A stretch of DNA of 64,000 bases from contig CM034237.1 in the NCBI GenBank assembly GCA_019916065.1, forward strand, positions 22,093,752 to 22,157,751, given 5' to 3'. Made by a program: the position numbers and the translations under genes. Below, one piece after another: positions 57,341-64,000 of the stretch. This DNA comes from Vitellaria paradoxa (lineage: Eukaryota; Streptophyta; Magnoliopsida; Ericales; Sapotaceae). The notes under the pieces were generated by a model. The model made no database searches. It had not been told where the DNA came from and worked only from the letters and a program-made list of their open reading frames with translations. Every line of letters starts with the position of its first letter. Position 1 is the first letter of the stretch.

Positions 57341-59451
57341 TAGTGTAGTTGTTAGATGTTTTGATTGGTCCTTCGGTTGATAACTTAATGGTTAAATTAT
57401 TACCAACCGCATTTGTAATAACCTGAATTTTTTTTCCTTAATTAAATTATTTAAGTGTGGTAGTGATATTTATTATAGTAAAAATCTAGAAAATTGAGCA
57501 TTTGAAAATTTTTGGAATGATAAAAATTAGTTGGAAAATTTTTCGGATTAAATTTCACCCTATGTGGGAGTTTAATGTAGAATTTCTAAAATTTTTCTCC
57601 AAACACTTCTTAGCCCAATTACTTATTTGGTTCAAACCAAGACCATTAACCCATGGGTCAACCCTTTTCTTTGACTCACCTCAACTCATTTCAACTCACT
57701 TTATCACTCAATGAATTGACTCATGAATAGTTGCTATAAATTATTTCCCGACAACTTCATTTCCATCTTCCATACACTCTCACCATCTTTCAAAATTATT
57801 TGACTAATTGGACAAAGAGAAGACCCACATTGATGACCTTAAAGCATCTTTTTCAAATTATTTAGCAAACAAGATTTAAAGCATTTTGTTTGAAAGCTAG
57901 CATGATTTAAAGCATTTGGTTAAATTGTCAAAAAGCTAGCATGATTGTTTAAATTTGTCAAAAAGTTAGCATGATTCCCGGATCATGCCACCTCCATACA
58001 TCTTCCCCAATGCTTTTCTTAAATGATATGGTTAGATAGTCAAAAAGTAAGCATGATTCTTGGATCATGTTACCAATTGTATAGGCATGATCTTACCTTA
58101 GTTGATTTTTCTCCACTAATAATTTTCTCTACACTGCCTATAAATTGTGTGTCTTCAAAGAGAAGAAAATAAGAGAGAAATAAAAATAAATTATTCATTA
58201 GTGAGGCTGAAGATTTGGTGTTGCTTGGAGGAAGAAGAAAGGCTTGGAATTTTCCAATTTGGGTGGTGTTCAAAGCTAACTCATTTTTCCTTCTCAGACT
58301 TGGTCATTAATATCTTCATTGAGGTAGGATGATGAATCTCCTAAAATATATTTGATGCATTTTCTGGTTTGAAGTATGAAACTTGATTGTGATAAAAATA
58401 AATACCCGTATATTGGGGGTAGGGAAGCCAAAATTTTGACTGAAGTAACTTAGTATGCTGACAGCTCTCTATTTGTAACTTCTTATGTGCTTCTAACCCC
58501 TAAAACGGTGGAATTAGGCTTTGGCTAAAACATAAAAGTTGTAGCCCTTTCAGTTTTCTTTTCAACCCAAAAAGAATTGCATCAATCCGATTTGTGAGTC
58601 AAAAGTTATGCCCAAAATACTGAGCACGTGTAAAATTGTATTTTCTGAACAAACTGAATTCAAAGCTGTTTTTGCACCTTTAGACCTTAGAATTTTAAAA
58701 AGTGTAAAACATGAAAGTTGTAGGTCTTGAAGTCTAGTTTCTACAGATATAAAGTTTATAGATATTGGAGTTTTGCTCTATTTTATATGAATTTTCTTTC
58801 AAGCTGCTATTCTGCTTAGCTTTAATTGATGCTTGTTTGGATTTGTTTAGAATATTATGTTTAAAGATTTATTTAAATTTCTAATTTCCTTCTGTTAGTT
58901 ATTGTCATGTTAATAATTTCTATTGATATGAAATTATTTTAAACTAGATATTATGTATTATTTGACACTCTAATATTGATGATAATTGACTTAGATAATC
59001 AGTTTCATCATGGATAGTTGGATGACTTATTCAAACTAAAATGCTAGTATTTGATAAAATGCCCAAAAGAAACAATGGACTCGTTCTTTTCTCATTTGGT
59101 CTTTCTTAAATGAATTTGATTTATTTTTGGCATTGTTTTGTCAACCTAGCAAGTTATATAATTATATTTTTATGATTAAGTGAATTAAATGAAACTCATT
59201 TAATACCTTCCTAAACATTGGGATAATTCTGTGGACATTTGTGGATATCTTGAAGCCAAAAACCTATGATAAGGGTTTGGTTATAAATAAGATGATGATT
59301 GAAAATTTATTTAAATTATTTTTGAATAAAATAAAACTTATCAATTTAGCTAAAAATTAAATATAAGTCCAAGAGCTATTTATTATCTTCATATTCCATA
59401 AAATAATAAAATAAAAGGTAAAAGGAGCAAAAAACTGAGATTTGCAGCCAA

Positions 59452-59518
59452 TGAGGTTCGAACTTGCGACTTTAAATCGCAATTAGGGTCGCCCACCCAC
59501 TAAGCTACCAACCTCGGC
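59452..59518 (-). other. tRNA-like segment inside the solo LTR
   Basis: On the minus strand it has an A-box-like TAGCTTAGTGGG, a possible anticodon arm (TGCGA, seven bases, TCGCA) and a B-box GTTCGAACC at the right spacing. The T-stem is mismatched and the acceptor stem does not close, so it is a tRNA-derived relic or SINE-like piece rather than a working tRNA gene. Confidence 0.5.
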
Positions 59519-60285
59519 CTAATTAATATACCATTAGAAATAATTTTATTCTTATCAAATTTGGTACGGTAAGCTTGTTAAAACAATTAACCAAAATACT
59601 AGTTTGTATTCTAAATTTTTTTTTTTACTTGCTAATTGTTAATTTACATATAGCGCCTACCTTTGTGATAATGATATTGATGACTATGTTAAATCTTTGA
59701 TTTATTGAGAATTACTATTAAAGTATGGATATAGATAAAGTGCTTAAAAATATATTGCATGTGACTAAATAATCTCACTTTTTATTCATCGCCCGGGAAC
59801 ATTGCCGGTTGTTATTAAAAATGTCTGATTTTCATACAAGGTACCCTTGGAATGTAAAAGGGTGAGAAGAAATTAAGGCACTTCGTGCTAAAGCTGTTTT
59901 TGGCAATGGGGTGATGGGTGGGTAGAAATGGCCTTTTAGATGAAGATGGGAACATGCATTTTATTTGGGAGATGCTCCCTTCTGACCTGGCCAGTCAGGT
60001 AGCCGGTCGCGACGGCTAGGTTTTTGGTAGGTGACACCGTCGGTATGCATTGGATGCTAAGCCCGTAAAGTCACTGGTTCCCAAGGCTGGGGGTAGAGGA
60101 GGATAGGAGTATGATTATCTTAGGAGGATTTAGATTAAACTCCTTTACAAAATTTTACTGTGACCAGCAACCTCTCTTGTTATGTATGAATGATGTGTTG
60201 GAATTATTTAATTATATTTAATTCCTCTCGATTAATATTTTATAAAAATATATATATATATATATATATGTATGAAACTTGTATC

Positions 60286-60354
60286 GCTACGGGGTTTGAT
60301 CCCGAGACCTTGAAGATCTAAATCTGAGATCCCTACCACTGCGACACAGACTTC
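60286..60354 (-). other. Second tRNA-like segment inside the solo LTR
   Basis: On the minus strand, TGTCGCAGTGGTAGG (A-box-like) is followed at tRNA spacing by GGATCAAACCC (fits the GWTCRANNC B-box). The would-be anticodon loop lacks U33, so it is not a functional tRNA. It lies next to a (TA)n tract at about 60249-60269. Confidence 0.45.
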
Positions 60355-61537
60355 ATTGTGGTATACACATCAGTATTTAATTATTTTACATAGAAGTAAA
60401 ATAGTAGTTACGGTGACGATTTCATCGAACCGTTGTAAGTATAATTTACATTATTCAGTTGAGATCTATTGAATTAATTGTTGCATAAATAGTATGCCAC
60501 TTAAACACATTCACTTAATACAGTGTAGTATTACAACCACTGCATATAGGCACCTAGGAGATTCTGATTACTGGGCTTTAGTAGCTCACCCCTTGTGGGA
60601 ATATTTTTTCAGGATATTAAGCACAGGGATACAGAAGATGAGCTGGAAAGAGATTAAATTCTCTTAAATATTCCATCAGAAGAGTTATCTATTTTTTCTT
60701 CTTTCCTGCACAGAGCTGGAGGACTTTATTTTTGGTCTGTAATAATTGTTGGATGATTGTAATTATTAAGCATAGACCTAATTTGCTTTTATTTGGTATG
60801 TAATGTTAATAGCGTGATTGGGACACTTAGATAGCTCTGTAATATTTTTCTCTATCTTTATTTTGAGCCCTGTAGTTGAAATCCCATCAAATGGTTCAGT
60901 CAAATGACTTATAAATATTGTTTGGGATAAATATGGGATTTTGACTATCTTAAATTTTTCTTACGGGTCAACCCCAATCTGGAGGAAAACTCTGGGGTGT
61001 GACAGCGTGTTTTTATCATCTCATTTTTATACCTAACAAATAAATTCCAAGTCACCCCTGGGCATTCGGTTATGAAAATCCGGGGCGTGACAGCATTACC
61101 AACCGCAATGTTCGGTTGGTCATGTAATCACCTAATGGGCAAATTGATACAAACTGCATTGCCAACTTGTAGGTTGGTTGGTAATTTATTTAGTTGGTGT
61201 TTTGTTGGTATTCCGTTGGTAATTGGATAGCAATGCATCAAGAATATGTTTAGCAACCAAATTACCAACCGATAGTATTGGGTGTTAATTTATTTGGTTG
61301 GTTATCGGTTGGTAATCTGTTAGTAATGAAGTGTGAATATATTTACCAACTACATTAACCATGGCCTTTAGCGGTTGGTAATGTGGTCGGTAGGTAATCC
61401 GTTGATAATCAAGCTAAAAAAGTGTACTAACCAAAATACCAACTGGATTTTTCAGTTAAGAATCTATCAGTAATCGGTTGGTAATCTATCAGGAATATAT
61501 ATACTCTAATGATTTTATAAAATTTGTGAAATTTAAG

Positions 61538-61883
61538 GTCCCGTTTGGCAGTACACAAAAGTGCAAAAATTTACTAAAAGTTGCAAGTTGAACGTTTGGT
61601 GAAACCTTAACTTTTACCACTTTTTTTCTTTGTTATAGCAATTTGTTCCACTTAAAGTTTCACTAAACACACAAAAAGTTGTTAAAATTTATTAAAATTT
61701 TACCAAACACTCAAAAGTTGCTAAAAATTATTAAATATTGCCAAAAATTTTACCAAATATCCAAAAGTTACAAAAAGTTGCTAAAAATTGCAACTTGTTC
61801 CACCAAAAAATAAAAAATTACAACTAGCAACTTTTGACTAAAAATTACTAAAAAATGATAAAAATTGTGCTACCAAACGCCGC
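61538..61883. mobile_element. MITE-like element with GTTTGGCAGTAC ends
   Basis: The left GGTCCCGTTTGGCAGTAC and reverse-complemented right GCGGCGTTTGGTAGCAC are imperfect inverted repeats. The 345-bp core repeats AAAAGTTGC/GCAACTTTT in both orientations, giving strong self-complementarity. I could not define a target duplication. Confidence 0.5.
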
Positions 61884-61950
61884 TTATGTATAAAAAAATC
61901 TATATTACAATTTAACTCACTTGTGATTAGACATTTATATGCGTATCAAT

Positions 61951-62190
61951 CCGAGAGATAGAGAGAGAGAGAGAGAGAGTAGAGTGAGAGCTGGGGGAGA
62001 GGGAGAGGAGGTGGGGCTGGGGGTGCAAGGGAGAGAGAGTGAGTATGAGAGAGAAGGAGATGTGGGAGGGGGAGGGAAAGGGAGAGGGAGTGGGGCCCAG
62101 GGTATAAAGGGGCTGGGGCCGGGGGCACAAGGGAGAGAGAGAGTGCAAGAGAGAGATGGGATTGGGTTGGGGTGGGTAAGGGTTTCAAGA
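61951..62190. repeat. GA/GGG-rich purine island
   Basis: About 240 bp of almost pure purine on the plus strand, starting with a (GA)n microsatellite and continuing as GGGAGAGGGAGAGG-type sequence with many runs of three to five G. It is much richer in G+C than its flanks. A TATAAAGG-like string is inside at about 62102. Frames on both strands (61935-62219) are low-complexity and not credible proteins. Confidence 0.75.
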
Positions 62191-62207
62191 CACAAAAATT
62201 GGAGGTC

Positions 62208-62586
62208 TTCAAGACACAAATAATTTTTTAGTTAAAATAATATTTTAATTTTAATTTTTAAATTTTAAAATATAAAATTTAAATATAAATAAAGATACAA
62301 AAATATAATTTAACTTACAAATAACTCAAATGTAAATTTGTTTTTTAAATTTATATGAAAAATTATAAAAATAACTTATAAAAATAAAAATTACTAATCA
62401 AAAAAGGTGTAAAATATTATTATTTGTTACAAATATTATTATCAAGACACAAAAATAATTTTTTATTTAAAATAATATTTTAATTTTAATTTTAATTTTA
62501 AATTTAAATTTTAAAATATAAAATTTAAATTTAAATTTAAATTTAAATAAAGATACAAAAATATAATTTGACTTACAAATGTGATA
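62208..62586 (+). repeat. Direct repeat of about 135 bp, two copies
   Basis: TTCAAGACACAAATAATTTT at 62208 and TCAAGACACAAAAATAATT at 62442 each lead into the same AT-rich run of TTTAAATTT blocks, followed by AAGATACAAAAATATAATTT and ACTTACAAAT. The copies are about 234 bp apart. Confidence 0.65.
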
Positions 62587-63379
62587 TCTTAATTTAATAT
62601 TTTCCATAATGTGATATCTTTTGATTAGTAATTTTTATTTTTGCAAGGGTGGGGGTTTTAAGGCATAGAAAATAATTTTTTTATTATTTTTATTTAAAGG
62701 CACAAAAATATAAAATAAAGGCACAAAAATATAAATTTTTTTAAACTAACATTTAAAAAAATATGATAATACTAAACAATAGATGGATACCTAATAGACA
62801 AAGTTAATTAATTTTTTTAATTATATTTTTAGATTTTAATACTCTTTAAAATTTTATTGAAATTAAACATTTAAATTAAAATTTCTATTTATGTTTATAA
62901 ATTTTTATAAACTGACAACAGAAAAATATTTGTTAAATCTGTTTATATTTTTTTATTTTCAAAAAACTGTAAACTTAAGTAGAAAAATGTAATAAACAAA
63001 TCTTTTTACTCTATATTTTCTATTGCAAATATTTTGTCAATTTTAACATTTTGTCCATTTTTATTGTAGCATGTTACAGTGAATTATTTATTTTTATTGT
63101 ATTATATTACAGTTAATATGTATTATATTGATGAATTAATTTGTTTTTACTATATAATTAAATTAAATTAAATAGTTTTAAAATTAAATAATGTTTTTTC
63201 TTTTTTAAATTAAATAAATTAAATTAAATAAAGTTTTTAAATAAAATAAAATAAAATAAAATTGTTAACAGTAAAATTTTTAGTTTCTTATTTCAAGTAA
63301 AGAATGTTTTAATTTAAATCAATTTTTTTAATTATATAAAACAATTTATTTATTATGTTTTTTCTTTTTTTTTAATGGA
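62587..63379. other. AT-rich intergenic DNA
   Basis: No gene, RNA or clear element is seen. It consists of TTAAATTAAATT-type low-complexity sequence. Confidence 0.55.
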
Positions 63380-64000
63380 AAATCTCTTGTCCGGATGAGC
63401 TATGAGTCCGGTTGTGAGATTTGAGATTTGGGTGGGCTTTGATGTTCATTTGGATGGAAGGAACCTCTGGATGACACAGAAACCACCGTGCAGAATCGGG
63501 CATCTGATTTGAGAATTAACCACCCTCCGTCACCATGAAATCATGGTGAACCACCTTCTCTCGCTATTTTATACTTGTTTTTTTGTCTCTAATCTAGCAT
63601 AGCCGTTGTCAACAAACATCGGTAACGCCTCCGATCATCCGTCGCCGTTGTTTTCCCCTCCACCGCGGTGTCGTGGCTGTTGGATCTCATACAGTAGAGC
63701 TGATTTCGGGGCGCATTTGTTGAACAAGGTGATTATCTCTATTACTCCTTTTTGTGTTTTGGTCTGGCACGATAAATTAAAAAAAAAACCCTTAAATTGG
63801 AACTTCTTATTTCAACTCCAAAATCCCATTAATCCACAAAATCTCACCTCCAAAAGATTCTACGAGAAACGCACGCCATATTTCACAAAGAAAGCCTGTA
63901 GATAAAACCCAAAACGCAGCACAGAAGTTGGAAGTTGCTTGCACGATCTCTGAATCAAAAAGGAAAGGGGAAAAAAAGTGGGGTTTTTATCATCGATAAG
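63380..64000. other. GC-richer right edge, possible gene 5' region
   Basis: Base composition changes sharply here, with CpG-containing sequence (CCTCCGATCATCCGTCGCCGTTG) absent from the preceding kilobase. A perfect 9-bp hairpin (TCACCATGA, AA, TCATGGTGA) lies at 63530-63549 and a TATA-like TATTTTATAC at about 63565. The frame at 63606-63905 starts at TTG, so it is not a normal plant ORF. A gene may start here and run off the window, but I cannot identify one. Confidence 0.25.

Larger units (their letters stand above)
57414..61092 (+). mobile_element. Solo LTR, 3.68 kb, Tekay/Del-like
   Basis: The sequence starts TGTAATAACCTG and ends CCGGGGCGTGACA. GCATT flanks it on both sides (57409-57413 and 61093-61097), and joining the flanks restores a continuous CACTA subterminal repeat. 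No internal gag-pol is present. The TGTAA..CC start and GGGGYGTGACA end are what I know from long LTRs of plant chromoviruses of the Tekay/Del group (inference). A second GGGGTGTGACA lies at about 61003-61013, so the last 80 bp may include a duplication. Confidence 0.8.
56837..61498 (+). mobile_element. CACTA-type DNA element fragment, split by a solo LTR
   Basis: The left end CACTACTAGAAAAAAGC fits the CACTA (En/Spm) terminus. It is followed by a dense field of TTACCAAC / GTTGGTAA motifs in both orientations, as expected for CACTA subterminal transposase-binding repeats (56860-57408). The same field continues after the solo LTR (61098-61498). I found no CTAGTAGTG right terminus and no transposase, so it is a non-autonomous or truncated copy. 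The 61498 boundary is where the motifs stop. Confidence 0.7.

Noticed and set aside
61935..62223. Pro/Ser/Leu-rich frames on the minus strand and Gly/Arg/Glu-rich frame on the plus strand
   Set aside because: Low-complexity translation of a purine island, open in several frames at once.
63606..63905. 99-residue frame at the right edge
   Set aside because: It starts at TTG, has no recognisable domain, and plant nuclear genes use ATG; the region may be genic but not through this frame.

Overview
This window is from a flowering-plant nuclear genome, probably a eudicot. It is AT-rich, with no operons or bacterial-style genes. It holds plant-type Ty3/gypsy and other LTR retrotransposons, LINEs with zf-RVT and DUF4283 domains, Mutator-like, Tourist-like and CACTA DNA elements, and one fragment of a plant cysteine-rich (DUF26) gene. 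Nearly all recognisable content is mobile DNA; host gene content is one truncated gene plus two weak hints at the window edges. I cannot name the species.

Layout. 1-7.1 kb: AT-rich DNA with MITEs, a 1.45-kb Mutator-like element (3876-5325, 9-bp target duplication) carrying a three-fold 190-bp repeat, and a Tourist-like element (5955-6800). 7.2-15.2 kb: a 5'-truncated LINE split by a 7.07-kb LTR element (7896-14965, TSD TATTA) that has no gag-pol and is full of tandem repeats. 15.2-22.3 kb: AT-rich DNA, then an ORF1-only LINE whose ORF1 is interrupted by a second, antisense, truncated LINE (20058-20943). 23.2-24.8 kb: a solo LTR (TSD GTTAA). 25.5-26.4 kb: a DUF26 gene on the minus strand that looks like exon 1 of a cysteine-rich receptor kinase without its kinase.

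28.4-56.7 kb is a nest of two related Athila-type retrotransposons, both on the minus strand. The outer one (28412-56718, TSD TGTGT) is old and broken. The inner one (37822-51784, TSD CTTCC) landed between its protease and reverse transcriptase. The inner copy has nearly identical 1.52-kb LTRs, an uninterrupted 1983-residue Gag-Pol with all catalytic residues visible, a complete primer-binding site and polypurine tract, and an intact 459-residue extra ORF between pol and the 3' LTR. It looks young and possibly still mobile.

56.8-61.5 kb: a CACTA-type element with many TTACCAAC subterminal repeats, split by a 3.68-kb solo LTR (57414-61092, TSD GCATT) that contains two antisense tRNA-like segments. 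61.5-64 kb: a MITE, a 240-bp GA-rich island, AT-rich repeats, and a GC-richer right edge that may be the start of a gene.

The most unusual signal is a palindromic octamer, ATTCGAAT. I count 24 exact copies in the two Athila elements, mostly in pairs 19-22 bp apart (about two helical turns). The pairs lie in U3 of the LTRs, in the untranslated leader, in the non-coding spacers and inside gag. Outside these elements I found one copy in the rest of the window.
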